Shown here one piece after another: positions 1 to 8,246 of a stretch of DNA of 64,000 bases. Origin of the DNA: Bacillota bacterium (GTDB taxonomy: Bacteria; Bacillota; Clostridia; Lachnospirales; Lachnospiraceae). Under the pieces are notes generated by a model that did not search any database, was not told the origin of the DNA, and was given only the letters and a program-made list of their open reading frames with translations. Location: positions 201,455-265,454 of the forward strand of contig JAEYPP010000016.1 in NCBI GenBank assembly GCA_023410575.1, given 5' to 3'. Both the position numbers and the translations under genes were made by a program. How positions within the stretch are numbered: position 1 is the stretch's first letter; each line of letters starts with the position of its first letter.

Positions 1-2
1 CA

Positions 3-551
3 AACTTTTTAAAGAAAGAAGTAGAGCTAAAAGGTGCCGATAAAGGTACGATTGTTCATAAAATTATGGAATGTGCAACATTTACAAAGATAAGGACATA
101 TGAAGATTTAAAGCAACTGGTAGAGCAATTAGTTCAGAGTAGTATTCTTGAGGAACATAGTATAAAGAATATATCGCTTAAGCAATTAGTACCATTTTTC
201 CAGTCTACGATATGTGACAGAATGAGAAAAGCCCAGGAGAATAATAAATTATTCAAAGAGCAACAGTTTGTTCTTGGAATTGAGGCAAATCGAATCAAAG
301 ATAGTTATGAAGGTGATGATATCGTTTTAATTCAGGGAGTAATTGATGTTTTTTTTGAGGAGGAAGACGGTTTTGTTTTACTTGATTATAAAACAGACCG
401 AGTAAGTGAAGGAGAAGAAGAACTTCTTGTTAGTCGCTATCATAAACAATTGGAATACTATGCATTAGCCATTGAACGAATGCATAACAGGCCTGTAAAA
501 GAAAAGGTGATTTACTCCTTTGCATTGCAAAAAAGTATAGGCCTTGTTTAA
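3..551 (+). CDS. addA: AddA helicase-nuclease, C-terminal part (partial)
   Basis: This is the 3' end of a gene that starts before the window; the reading frame is open from base 3. AddA is the helicase and nuclease subunit of AddAB, which processes double-strand DNA ends for RecA-dependent repair. The visible 182 residues are the RecB-like nuclease domain. An early GTIVHKIME segment matches the conserved G-x-x-x-H motif of these nucleases. The GVIDVFFEEEDG and LLDYKTD blocks carry the metal-binding Asp and the Asp-Tyr-Lys catalytic core of the PD-(D/E)XK fold, followed by a Q-x-x-x-Y motif (QLEYYALAIE). The protein ends normally, with no truncation. The helicase part cannot be seen, so the assignment rests on the nuclease domain. 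A stand-alone nuclease of the same family is less likely because of the spacing and the C-terminal tail. Confidence 0.85.
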   Translation, partial: NFLKKEVELKGADKGTIVHKIMECATFTKIRTYEDLKQLVEQLVQSSILEEHSIKNISLKQLVPFFQSTICDRMRKAQENNKLFKEQQFVLGIEANRIKDSYEGDDIVLIQGVIDVFFEEEDGFVLLDYKTDRVSEGEEELLVSRYHKQLEYYALAIERMHNRPVKEKVIYSFALQKSIGLV

Positions 552-580
552 AAACAAAAGATTAAGGAAACACTCTATAT

Positions 581-610
581 GCTTGTAATGAAAAAGATAT
601 TGACATTTTA
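581..610 (+). promoter_or_regulatory. Possible sigma-G promoter for the spore protein gene
   Basis: CATTTTA at 604-610 fits the CATnnTA -10 box of the forespore sigma factor G. A partial -35 match (GCTTG, 581-585) lies 18 bases upstream. Alpha/beta spore protein genes are known sigma-G targets. A sigma-A-like TTGACA at 600-605 has no good -10 partner. The -35 match is weak, so this is tentative. Confidence 0.35.
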
Positions 611-642
611 TGTATAGTGCAAGAAAATAAGGAGTGTGTAGT

Positions 643-849
643 ATGGTAAAAGCAAAAAAAACGATTGATATGGATAAAGTGAAACCTGAGGAAATGATGA
701 AATATGAGATAGCAAAAGAACTTGGCTTATTCGATCGGGTTCTTGAGAGTGGTTGGGGCTCCTTATCTGCGAAAGAAACGGGAAGAATCGGTGGTATAAT
801 GACAAGAAAGAAGAAAGAACAAGAACGAAATAAAAGGGGAAGCTTGTAA
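643..849 (+). CDS. Small acid-soluble spore protein, alpha/beta type
   Basis: This 68-residue protein belongs to the alpha/beta-type small acid-soluble spore proteins, which coat DNA in the dormant spore, protect it from damage, and are degraded at germination. The diagnostic parts are KYEIAKELG, matching the first conserved block that normally contains the germination-protease site, and GWGSLSAKETGRIGG, matching the second conserved block (G-x-L-x-x-x-x-x-G-x-x-G-G). The C-terminus is strongly basic. The start is the ATG at 643 because AAGGAG at 629-634 lies 8 bases upstream; the GTG at 634 overlaps that site. It is followed with a 1-base overlap (TAATG) by the lipid kinase gene, so the two are probably co-transcribed. 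It diverges from the major clostridial spore proteins and is probably a minor one. Confidence 0.8.
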   Translation: MVKAKKTIDMDKVKPEEMMKYEIAKELGLFDRVLESGWGSLSAKETGRIGGIMTRKKKEQERNKRGSL

Positions 850-1763
850 TGAAAAAGAAATTGCTGTTTATCTACAATCCAAATGCTGGTCGCGGTAAAA
901 TAAGAACTAGACTTTCACAAATTTTAGAGGTGTTTTCAAAATCTGATTGTGAATTAATTGTTTATCCAACAAGACAAAGACTGGATGCTCGTGTAAAGGT
1001 AATTGAGTATGTTAAGAAGGGTGAATGTAGTGCCATTATCTGTTCCGGTGGTGATGGAACATTGAATGAAGTAGTTGGCGGTCTTATGGAATGTGAAGCT
1101 TCTATACCGGTTGGTTATATACCATCCGGTACAACCAATGATTTTGGTTATAGTTTACACATCCCAAAGGATATGATAAAAGCAGCTGAAATTATGATAA
1201 AAGGAACAACGATGCTTTGCGATGTAGGGCGAATTAATGATAATTTCTTTACATACACTGCAGCGTTTGGACTGTTTGCTGATGTTTCCTATGATACTCC
1301 TCAGAATGCCAAAAATGTGCTTGGGAGAATAGCATATATTTTAGGTGGAGTAACACGACTTCACGGAATTAAGTCTTTACATCTTAGAGTTGAACATGAC
1401 AATGAAGTAGAAGAGGACGATTTTATTGTTGGCATGATTGCAAATTCTAATTCTATAGCAGGTTTTCGTGGAATTACAGGGAAAAGAGTTTTATTAAATG
1501 ATGGTTTATTTGAGTTAATTATGATACGTAGACCGCATAATTTATTAGAGATCAGCAACATTATTAATGACTTGTTAAAAAATGATCTTTCCGGAAAATA
1601 CTTTTATTATCGAAGAGTAAGTGAAGTTAAGGTCTACTCTGATATCGACATGCCATGGTCACTCGATGGTGAGTATGGTGGAACAACAAGGATTGCCAAC
1701 GTTAAGGTGCATAAGAAGGCAATCCCGTATATTTGCAATCGTTCTCCAAAGAAAAAATCTTAA
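849..1763 (+). CDS. Diacylglycerol kinase-family lipid kinase
   Basis: A 304-residue soluble lipid kinase of the DgkB/YegS family, which phosphorylates diacylglycerol or a related lipid at the inner face of the membrane using ATP. The signatures are the N-terminal YNPNAGRGK stretch, the catalytic-domain loop SGGDGTLNEV near residues 62-71 (the GGDGT ATP-binding motif), and PSGTTNDF near 95, which matches the PxGTxND motif. The C-terminal half forms the beta-rich second domain and retains the SLDGE motif (WSLDGEYGG). The start overlaps the stop of the spore protein gene by one base, and a purine-rich ribosome site AAAAGGGGA precedes it. Which lipid it uses cannot be told from sequence. The gene ends tail to tail with xylR, their stop codons overlapping. 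Confidence 0.85.
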   Translation: MKKKLLFIYNPNAGRGKIRTRLSQILEVFSKSDCELIVYPTRQRLDARVKVIEYVKKGECSAIICSGGDGTLNEVVGGLMECEASIPVGYIPSGTTNDFGYSLHIPKDMIKAAEIMIKGTTMLCDVGRINDNFFTYTAAFGLFADVSYDTPQNAKNVLGRIAYILGGVTRLHGIKSLHLRVEHDNEVEEDDFIVGMIANSNSIAGFRGITGKRVLLNDGLFELIMIRRPHNLLEISNIINDLLKNDLSGKYFYYRRVSEVKVYSDIDMPWSLDGEYGGTTRIANVKVHKKAIPYICNRSPKKKS

Positions 1764-2908
1764 TCATGAAATAGAATATTTTTTACTCCTAAGAAGTTTC
1801 GAACTGCGACACTGATTCCTCCAAGTAAAATGGAGGAATCTCTTCTTAAGGAAGGGATAATTGGAACTTTCGTTAAAACTTTACTTGTAAGTCCGTTGTT
1901 AATTCGACTAATTAACCATGGAAAATGGTTTGTTAAAGAACTATTGATGATTATGATCTCTGGACTTAAGGAGTTTAAAAGATTATTAATACAAATGCAC
2001 ATATAAGATACAAACTGATCTAATAATTCTAATGCTTCGTTCTCCTGTGAGGTACAGGCTTCTATGAAGTCATCCCAGGTAACATCTTTTTTTTCTGTCA
2101 TATTCGAATATTCTAATAATAGAGCTCGTTCTGAAGTATATTGCTCAAGGCAGCCATAATTGCCACAAGGGCACAGGCGACCATTCATTTCAACAATCGT
2201 ATGACCAAGTTCTCCAGCATGTCCATTATTCCCATTAAATAGCTCATTATTAAGGATGACTCCAAGGCCAACACCAGTGTGGATACTGATATTAGCTAAG
2301 CTATTATAGTGATTTGATAGATAAGCTCGCTCTCCAAGAGCAGATAAATTAGCTTCATTTTCAAGAAAAATAGGAACGCTAAAATAATCAGACAGCTGTT
2401 GACGTAAGTTAATTCCAATTAAATCATAATAAGGGGTAAATAATATCTCATTTTCATAGGTGACACCATGAATTCCTAGTGTAATACCAATTAGTCCATA
2501 AGGAAGCTTTTCATAACTATCTTCCATTGACTCGATTAGCTCAATCAGAGTTTTGACGATGTCTTTTTGATTAGGCGTCTTTATTTGCTTTATACTTCGG
2601 TTCTCTCCTAGGAGGTCGCTAATCATACAGGAGAGTACTGAAACGCCAATATCAATACAGATAGAAAAAGCAGCTTTTTGATTAAAGCTGAGTAATATAG
2701 GTTTACGGCCAAGTGAGGTATCATCACTGCCAATTTCTTGCACTAATTTCGAATTAATAAGATCTTGTACAATTGCTGAGATGGTTGCTTTGGTTAACCC
2801 AAGTTTTTTGCTAATATTTGCTCTTGATATTGGATTACAATGAATAATTGTTTCTAATACTAGTTTACTGTTCATATCGCGAATCAGTTCTTTACTTCCT
2901 AAAACCAT
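1760..2908 (-). CDS. xylR: XylR-like ROK-family transcriptional repressor
   Basis: A 382-residue ROK-family regulator. Residues ~10-70 form a winged helix-turn-helix (ISRANISKKLGLTKATISA). The rest is the sugar-kinase-like ROK domain with an IDIGVSVLS phosphate-loop region, HTGVGLG, and the zinc-binding CPCGNYGCLEQY motif, in which the three Cys and the upstream GHAGELGH His are conserved. ROK repressors of the XylR type release their operator when they bind the sugar. The gene is divergent from xylB across 156 bp holding a palindrome, which supports xylose as the effector, though other aldoses are possible. The start was chosen at the ATG with GGAAGG 12 bases upstream on the minus strand. 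The gene converges on the lipid kinase with overlapping stop codons. Confidence 0.85.
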   Translation of the reverse strand: MVLGSKELIRDMNSKLVLETIIHCNPISRANISKKLGLTKATISAIVQDLINSKLVQEIGSDDTSLGRKPILLSFNQKAAFSICIDIGVSVLSCMISDLLGENRSIKQIKTPNQKDIVKTLIELIESMEDSYEKLPYGLIGITLGIHGVTYENEILFTPYYDLIGINLRQQLSDYFSVPIFLENEANLSALGERAYLSNHYNSLANISIHTGVGLGVILNNELFNGNNGHAGELGHTIVEMNGRLCPCGNYGCLEQYTSERALLLEYSNMTEKKDVTWDDFIEACTSQENEALELLDQFVSYMCICINNLLNSLSPEIIIINSSLTNHFPWLISRINNGLTSKVLTKVPIIPSLRRDSSILLGGISVAVRNFLGVKNILFHD

Positions 2909-2961
2909 TTTTCGACCAATCCTTCCATATATTTTTTGGTTTTAAGCCTTAACTGAATCCC

Positions 2962-2970
2962 ATTATAGCA
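2962..2970 (-). promoter_or_regulatory. Extended -10 promoter of xylR
   Basis: On the minus strand, TGCTATAAT gives a consensus -10 with the extended TGn element. The matching -35 (TTTACG at 2985-2990, 17-base spacing) is weak. It lies 54 bases from the xylR start, so the xylB operator at 3023-3038 is upstream of it rather than over it. Confidence 0.5.
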
Positions 2971-2993
2971 TAATCAAATCTGAACGTAAATAA

Positions 2994-3022
2994 TTGCTTT
3001 TTTATGCTAGATGTGATATAGT
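2994..3022 (+). promoter_or_regulatory. xylB promoter
   Basis: TTGCTT (2994-2999), a 17-base spacer, and TATAGT (3017-3022), preceded by TGA as an extended -10. The transcription start would fall inside the palindrome that follows directly. Confidence 0.65.
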
Positions 3023-3038
3023 TTAGTTATAAAACTAA
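3023..3038 (+). promoter_or_regulatory. XylR operator palindrome
   Basis: Perfect inverted repeat TTAGTT-ATAA-AACTAA abutting the xylB -10 box. The half-sites match the TTAGTTT...AAACTAA arms known for XylR operators in Bacillus-type bacteria. Repressor bound here would block the transcription start. Confidence 0.65.
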
Positions 3039-3064
3039 TTTATTTAGGTAAAAGGAGATTGCAT

Positions 3065-4522
3065 ATGTATTACATAGGGATCGATTTAGGAACTTCATCT
3101 GTCAAACTCGTATTGATGGAGAATACAGGTAAGATTATCAAGGTATTATCAAAAGAATATCCAATCAGTTTTCCAAAGGAATTATGGTCCGAACAGAACC
3201 CTACGGATTGGTATGAACAAACAGTAGTTGGAATGAAAGAATTGATGAAAGATATTGATAAAGAACAAGTGGGCGGTATTAGTTTCGGCGGTCAGATGCA
3301 TGGTCTTGTTATCTTGGACGAGAATGATGAAGTATTACGTCCAGCTATTCTTTGGAATGATGGAAGAACTCAAAAGGAATGTGATTATCTCAATAAGACA
3401 ATTGGTCAAGATAAGATTTCTAAGTATACTGGCAATATGGCTTTGACTGGTTTTACTGCACCTAAGTTATTATGGGTAAAAGAAAATGAGCCTGAAATCT
3501 TTGCTAAGATTAAGAAGATTATGTTACCTAAAGATTATCTTATTTATAAGTTTACGAATATTCATGCTACTGATGTTTCCGATGCTTCTGGTATGGTTTT
3601 ATTTGATGTTGAACACAAATGCTGGTCTAAAGAGATGATTGATATTGTCGGAATCAAAGAGGAGCAGTTAGCTAAAGTATATGAAAGTTATCAAGTAGTT
3701 GGTAATCTGACAGAAGTTGCAGCAGATGAACTAGGCTTAACAACTAATGTTAAGGTAGTTGCAGGTGCAGGTGATAATGCAGCTGGTGCAGTTGGAACAG
3801 GTACATTAGCACATGGTATGTGTAGTGTATCTTTAGGAACTTCAGGAACAGTATTTATTGCTTCTAATGATTTTGCTGTAGATGATAAGAATGCATTACA
3901 TAGTTTTGCTCATGCCAATGGAAAATATCATTTCTTAGGATGTATGTTAAGTGCAGCAAGTGCTAACAGATGGTGGATGGAGAACATTCTTGGCACAACG
4001 GATCATGCAGCAGAGCAAGATAAGTTTATCGGATTTGGTGAGAATAAAGTATTTTTCTTACCTTATTTATCAGGTGAGAGAACTCCTCACAATAATCCAT
4101 ATGCAAAGGGTGCTTTTATTGGGATGACAATGGATACATCGAGAGGACAGATGACACAAGCTGTATTAGAAGGTGTATCTTATGCATTACGTGATGCGGT
4201 TGAGATCGCTCGATCCTTTGGTATTAAAATTGATCGTATCCGCATTACTGGTGGTGGTGCAAAGAGTAAGCTTTGGTGTGAATTAATGGCCAATATTATG
4301 AATGTTACTGTGGAAAAAGTCGCTTGTGAAGAAGGTCCAGGATATGGTGCTGCAATATTAGCGGCAGTTGGTTGTGGTGAGTTTGCTTCCGTAGAAGAAG
4401 CAACTGACAAATTAGTGAAAGTAACAGATTCCATTGAACCAACAAAAGAGTATGCCCAAAAATATGAGGTACTTTATCAGAAATTTAGAACGTTATATCC
4501 TGCATTAAAGGATGTTTTTTAG
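3065..4522 (+). CDS. xylB: Xylulokinase
   Basis: Xylulokinase (FGGY family, 485 residues) phosphorylates D-xylulose to xylulose 5-phosphate, which enters the pentose phosphate pathway. The N-terminal IGIDLGTSSVKLVL is the first phosphate-binding loop; GQMHGLVILD and ILWNDGRTQKEC contain the residues that contact xylulose in this family; GAGDNAAGAVGTG and SLGTSGTVF form the second ATP lobe; and ITGGGAKSKLWCEL is the FGGY signature near the C-terminus. Length is normal. The start is the ATG at 3065 with AAAGGAG 7 bases upstream, rather than the TTG six bases earlier. It stands alone next to divergent xylR, with an operator over its promoter, so xylose induction is very likely. No xylose isomerase gene lies in the window. 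Confidence 0.9.
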   Translation: MYYIGIDLGTSSVKLVLMENTGKIIKVLSKEYPISFPKELWSEQNPTDWYEQTVVGMKELMKDIDKEQVGGISFGGQMHGLVILDENDEVLRPAILWNDGRTQKECDYLNKTIGQDKISKYTGNMALTGFTAPKLLWVKENEPEIFAKIKKIMLPKDYLIYKFTNIHATDVSDASGMVLFDVEHKCWSKEMIDIVGIKEEQLAKVYESYQVVGNLTEVAADELGLTTNVKVVAGAGDNAAGAVGTGTLAHGMCSVSLGTSGTVFIASNDFAVDDKNALHSFAHANGKYHFLGCMLSAASANRWWMENILGTTDHAAEQDKFIGFGENKVFFLPYLSGERTPHNNPYAKGAFIGMTMDTSRGQMTQAVLEGVSYALRDAVEIARSFGIKIDRIRITGGGAKSKLWCELMANIMNVTVEKVACEEGPGYGAAILAAVGCGEFASVEEATDKLVKVTDSIEPTKEYAQKYEVLYQKFRTLYPALKDVF

Positions 4523-4547
4523 AATATTAGTTATTTAAAAGTTAAAT

Positions 4548-4621
4548 AAGAATGAGCCTGATTGTATATATTCTCTAGTGTCGATAAATGTAAGACCACA
4601 AATACAATCAAGCTCATTCTT
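4548..4621 (+). terminator. Long hairpin downstream of xylB
   Basis: The arms at 4548-4567 and 4602-4621 pair over 20 bases with one mismatch, around a 34-base loop, and lead into TTTTCGTT. The T-run is short, so it may act as a terminator, a processing site or both. Confidence 0.6.
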
Positions 4622-4737
4622 TTCGTTCAGTTTTATCTAGTACAATAGGATAAGGTTGACGGAATGTGATACAATGATAAGAGAAAATATTACAAGAATT
4701 TGTGTACATTTACATGAATCGTTAGAAAGAGGTTTTT

Positions 4738-5562
4738 ATGGAAGCTTATACTGGATTTGCAAATGTGTATGATGAGTTTATGGATAATGTACCATATGAT
4801 GAATGGACCGAATATCTGACTGATTTACTAAAAGAATATGGTGTTGAGAATAATGATCTAATCCTTGATCTTGGATGTGGCACAGGTAGTATGACACGAA
4901 GACTTGCAAGAAAAGGGTTTGATATGATTGGAATTGATTATTCTGATGATATGCTAGAGATTGCCAGAGAAAAGGGCATGGAGGAGGGGTTTTCCTATGA
5001 TCAGATACTTTATCTAAATCAAGATATGAGAGAATTTGAATTATACGGTACCGTAGCAGCAGTTATCAGTATCTGTGACAGTATGAATTATATTACAAGT
5101 TCTAATGATTTAAAGCGTGTATTTGAGCTCGTGAATAATTATCTTGATTCGAATGGTGTATTTATCTTTGATATGAACACGGTTCATAAATATCGAGATA
5201 TTTTAGGTGATACAACGATTGCAGAGAATCGTGAGGATGCGAGTTTTATTTGGGAAAATTACTATAATACAGAAGAAAAAATAAACCAATATGATATTAC
5301 AATCTATAAAAAAGTTGATTTGGAGTTTGATGACGAGGATGAGGAAATGCCAACTTCGCTTTTTGAGCGGTTTGAAGAAACTCATTATCAAAGGGCATAT
5401 GAAGTAGAAGAAATAATCAAACTAATCAATGAGGCTGGAATGGAATATGTAACTGCTTATGATGCATGTACAAAAAATCCTCCAAATGAAAACAGTGAGC
5501 GCGTTTATTTTATAGCACGAGAAAAGAAGCAAGAAAATAAGTATTATACAGATAAGAGGTAA
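4738..5562 (+). CDS. Class I SAM-dependent methyltransferase
   Basis: A 274-residue Rossmann-fold methyltransferase. The SAM-binding motif I is clear (LILDLGCGTGSMTRRLA, residues ~41-57), followed by an acidic end of strand 2 (MIGIDYSDDML) and NQDMREFEL for the adenine contact. SICDSMNYI and the GVFIFDMNT stretch match the small-molecule or protein methyltransferase type often annotated as methyltransferase domain 25. The substrate cannot be read from sequence. Only 4 bases separate its stop from the hslO start, so the two are probably one transcript. An AGAAAGAGG ribosome site precedes the start. A TGATACAAT extended -10 at 4667-4675 is a possible promoter but lacks a good -35. Confidence 0.75.
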   Translation: MEAYTGFANVYDEFMDNVPYDEWTEYLTDLLKEYGVENNDLILDLGCGTGSMTRRLARKGFDMIGIDYSDDMLEIAREKGMEEGFSYDQILYLNQDMREFELYGTVAAVISICDSMNYITSSNDLKRVFELVNNYLDSNGVFIFDMNTVHKYRDILGDTTIAENREDASFIWENYYNTEEKINQYDITIYKKVDLEFDDEDEEMPTSLFERFEETHYQRAYEVEEIIKLINEAGMEYVTAYDACTKNPPNENSERVYFIAREKKQENKYYTDKR

Positions 5563-5566
5563 TAAG

Positions 5567-6436
5567 ATGTCAGATTATATTGTTAGAGCAACTGCTGCGA
5601 ACAATCAGATTCGTGCGTTTGCATGTACAGGAAGAGAATTAGTAGAATTCGCGAGGGTGGCTCATAATACAAGCCCAGTCGTAACAGCAGCATTAGGCCG
5701 TCTATTGATGGGTGGTGCAATGATGGGAAGTATGATGAAGGGTGAGAATGATTTACTTACTTTAAAAATTAACTGTAGTGGACCAATTAAAGGGTTAACA
5801 GTAACTGCCGATTCCAAGGCAAATGTAAAAGGTTTTGCATATCAGCCACAGGTGAGTTTACCTCCTAGTAAGGAGGGGAAATTAGATGTCGGTAAAGCTC
5901 TTGATATAGGCGTTCTTAGCGTGATCAGGGATATGGGGCTAAAGGATCCTTATGTAGGGCAAGTAGATTTGCAGACTGGTGAAATTGCAGAAGATTTAAC
6001 TTACTATTTTGCATCATCGGAACAGGTACCTTCTTGCGTAGCACTCGGAGTTTTGATGAATAAAGATAATACGGTTCGCTGTGCAGGAGGCTTTATCATT
6101 CAGCTTTTACCATTCGCCGAAGAAGAAGTTATTGCAAAATTAGAGCAAAAAATTGCCGAAATCCATTCTATTACTTCAATGTTAGATCAAGGTATGACAC
6201 CTGAGGTGATATTAGAACATGTATTAGGTGATTTCGGTGTTGAAATCTTAGATACAATACCAACTAAGTTTAGTTGTAATTGTAGTAAGGAGCGTGTGGA
6301 AAAGGCATTAATCAGTATTGATAAAAAAGATATTGATGAAATGATTCAAGATGGTAAACCTATTGAGGTGAACTGCCATTTCTGCAATAAAAATTATGAA
6401 TTCTCAATTGAAGACTTAAAAACTATTCGAGGTTAG
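5567..6436 (+). CDS. hslO: Hsp33 redox-regulated chaperone
   Basis: Hsp33 is a cytosolic holdase chaperone that is switched on when oxidants release zinc from its four C-terminal cysteines. The 289-residue protein has the standard length. The N-terminal domain shows DYIVRATAANNQIRAFA and the GRLLMGGAMMGSMMKG helix typical of the family. The zinc cysteines are present as CNC (near residue 237) and CHFC (near 270), matching the C-x-C...C-x-x-C pattern. It follows the methyltransferase gene by 4 bases with an AGAGGT ribosome site. The gene ends against a palindromic repeat and converges with the cardiolipin synthase gene. Confidence 0.93.
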   Translation: MSDYIVRATAANNQIRAFACTGRELVEFARVAHNTSPVVTAALGRLLMGGAMMGSMMKGENDLLTLKINCSGPIKGLTVTADSKANVKGFAYQPQVSLPPSKEGKLDVGKALDIGVLSVIRDMGLKDPYVGQVDLQTGEIAEDLTYYFASSEQVPSCVALGVLMNKDNTVRCAGGFIIQLLPFAEEEVIAKLEQKIAEIHSITSMLDQGMTPEVILEHVLGDFGVEILDTIPTKFSCNCSKERVEKALISIDKKDIDEMIQDGKPIEVNCHFCNKNYEFSIEDLKTIRG

Positions 6437-6442
6437 AAGTCT

Positions 6443-6562
6443 TTGCAAAGAAGGAACTGAATGGTATATTTTCGCTGTAGCGCTAAGCTCACAAGCCCAC
6501 AAAGGGCATGTGGACTTGTAAGGCACCCCGAAAATACATCATTCAGCTCCTTCTTTTAGCAA
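6443..6562 (+). repeat. Palindromic intergenic repeat, copy A
   Basis: An imperfect palindrome of about 120 bp. The outer arms (TTGCAAAGAAGGAACTGAATG-type left end at 6443 and its complement ending at 6562) enclose a conserved core with the paired words CTCACAAG and CTTGTAAG around a CCCACAAAG...TGTGG hairpin. Closely similar cores occur at 41610-41787 (opposite orientation) and 45048-45180 (same orientation), and a core-less copy at 18180-18257. It fills the gap between convergent hslO and the cardiolipin synthase gene and could end transcription from both sides. Confidence 0.75.
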
Positions 6563-6577
6563 GGTAGAAATATACCA

Positions 6578-8032
6578 TTATAGTAGATAGCGGAATAGTT
6601 GAAAGAAAACAGAAGAGATCCCCAATAGCATCTTCTTTCCAGTACTCATAGGCAAAGCTATGACATCGTCATTTTCTCCATAACTGCCATCGCTTTTAAC
6701 AGGAAGTGATTGAGCTTTCATTTGTTCATAATATGATTCCAACTGCTGATTAAATTCTATTCCATTTACAACAAGCATTACCTCCGTATCGAGATACGTA
6801 CTTCTCATATCTAGATTATAGGACCCAATGATTGCAATATCATGATCAATTAAAAGTGACTTGTCGTGCATGGAATATTCCCCTTGGAATTCATGCAGCT
6901 TGATACCTGTCTTAAGAATTTTCTTCTGATTGAATGTATAATCAGAGGAGGCGCAAAAATTATCGCCACCTGCACGTGAATTCAATAGCATATCAAATTG
7001 TGGAACAAGTTTGCTGATCGTGCTTAACTCTTTATACATATCATCATTTAAAACAGCATATGGAGTTTGTATATCAATGCGCTCTTTTGCATTTCTCATT
7101 AATTGAGTTAAATTGTACCAGACGTATGGCTGTTTGGTCATAATATGAATTGGATTTGTAATCAAAGTAATTTTATTCGTAGGAACAGTAATTGTTGAAT
7201 AATCAATTGAAGCTAATATATCTGCTCGTTCTAGTTTAAGGGTAGAGTATAGATTTTCTAACTTAATCTCTGCTTCTGAAACCGTTTTTTTACTACTAAC
7301 AGAATTAAAAACGGTTTCACTATATTCACATTCCCAGATTGTATTAAAATAGTCCCATGTCTTAAATATTACGCTCTGGGTATTACTCTTAGATTCAAAA
7401 GCAGTATTATATACAAGAATATCACGGTCATAACTTAAGGCATCCAGATTGTATTCTCCTAAAAAGTAATCTGAAATATTGCGTCCGCCTAGTAGTAACA
7501 GTTTATGGTCGATTAAAAAATACTTATCATGTAATCTGCCATTGATAGTCCATGGTTTTAACAGATTTACCATATTGTAATAGCGAATTTCTATATTAGG
7601 ATGTGTTCCAAGCACATAGTAGATTGGATCGTCTTTCATATCAATGAAACCAGTAAGACCATCAACAATAATCTTAATTTTAACACCACGATTAGCAGCA
7701 GCTAAAATGACAGCTGCGATTTCCTGACAGCTTTGGTCAGCTTTAATAGAGAAGGAAGAAATAGCAATCTCTTCATCTGCTTGTTCAATCATATGTAATC
7801 GAACATCTAAAGCATCCTGACTGGTTTCAACCACAGTTGCGCGATCAATACCTACGGTATCTGAGAAAAAACTATTGATGTTAAAATTGTTTTTATACTC
7901 TTGGTTTACGTCAGGACTTCCCATAAATGGAAGTGTAGCACAGATAATTACGTAAACTAAATAAACTAAGATCACTAATAATATGCTAACAAATATTCGT
8001 TTCGTACGAGACATTGCTAAAAAACGTTTCAT
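6578..8032 (-). CDS. cls: Cardiolipin synthase / phospholipase D-family protein
   Basis: A 484-residue membrane-anchored member of the phospholipase D superfamily. One N-terminal transmembrane segment (residues ~10-33) precedes two HKD domains: HDKYFLIDHKLLLLGGRNISD (near residue 200) and HDKSLLIDHDIAIIGSYNLD (near 395). Each has the His, Lys and Asp of the active site. Such enzymes join two phosphatidylglycerol molecules, or phosphatidylglycerol and phosphatidylethanolamine, into cardiolipin. The single N-terminal helix and overall layout look closer to ClsC/YmdC than to ClsA, which has two helices, so another phosphatidyl transfer is possible. It is transcribed alone on the minus strand, 214 bp downstream of glmS and separated from it by a strong terminator. 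Confidence 0.8.
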   Translation of the reverse strand: MKRFLAMSRTKRIFVSILLVILVYLVYVIICATLPFMGSPDVNQEYKNNFNINSFFSDTVGIDRATVVETSQDALDVRLHMIEQADEEIAISSFSIKADQSCQEIAAVILAAANRGVKIKIIVDGLTGFIDMKDDPIYYVLGTHPNIEIRYYNMVNLLKPWTINGRLHDKYFLIDHKLLLLGGRNISDYFLGEYNLDALSYDRDILVYNTAFESKSNTQSVIFKTWDYFNTIWECEYSETVFNSVSSKKTVSEAEIKLENLYSTLKLERADILASIDYSTITVPTNKITLITNPIHIMTKQPYVWYNLTQLMRNAKERIDIQTPYAVLNDDMYKELSTISKLVPQFDMLLNSRAGGDNFCASSDYTFNQKKILKTGIKLHEFQGEYSMHDKSLLIDHDIAIIGSYNLDMRSTYLDTEVMLVVNGIEFNQQLESYYEQMKAQSLPVKSDGSYGENDDVIALPMSTGKKMLLGISSVFFQLFRYLL

Positions 8033-8131
8033 AGAATCTCCTTTAGTTCCATTAGTATGTGTAAAAAAGATTATAATACTTCCAACTAAAAAATGGTATT
8101 AATCAGGTATTAAATTTTTTGATGAAAGGAT

Positions 8132-8210
8132 AAAGAAAAAGACCTTAGAAAGGATAGTCAATCTCTGTTGTCTTATGACATTGAGATATTCTTCTTTTTC
8201 TAAGGTCTCT
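8132..8210 (-). terminator. Terminator downstream of glmS
   Basis: On the minus strand, an 11-bp stem (8141-8151 with 8197-8207) is followed by a T-rich run (8133-8140 read in reverse). A weaker inner pairing lies in the 45-base loop. Confidence 0.75.
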
Positions 8211-8246
8211 TTGTGAAATGTTTTGTTTATTTCATCTTCTCTTACT

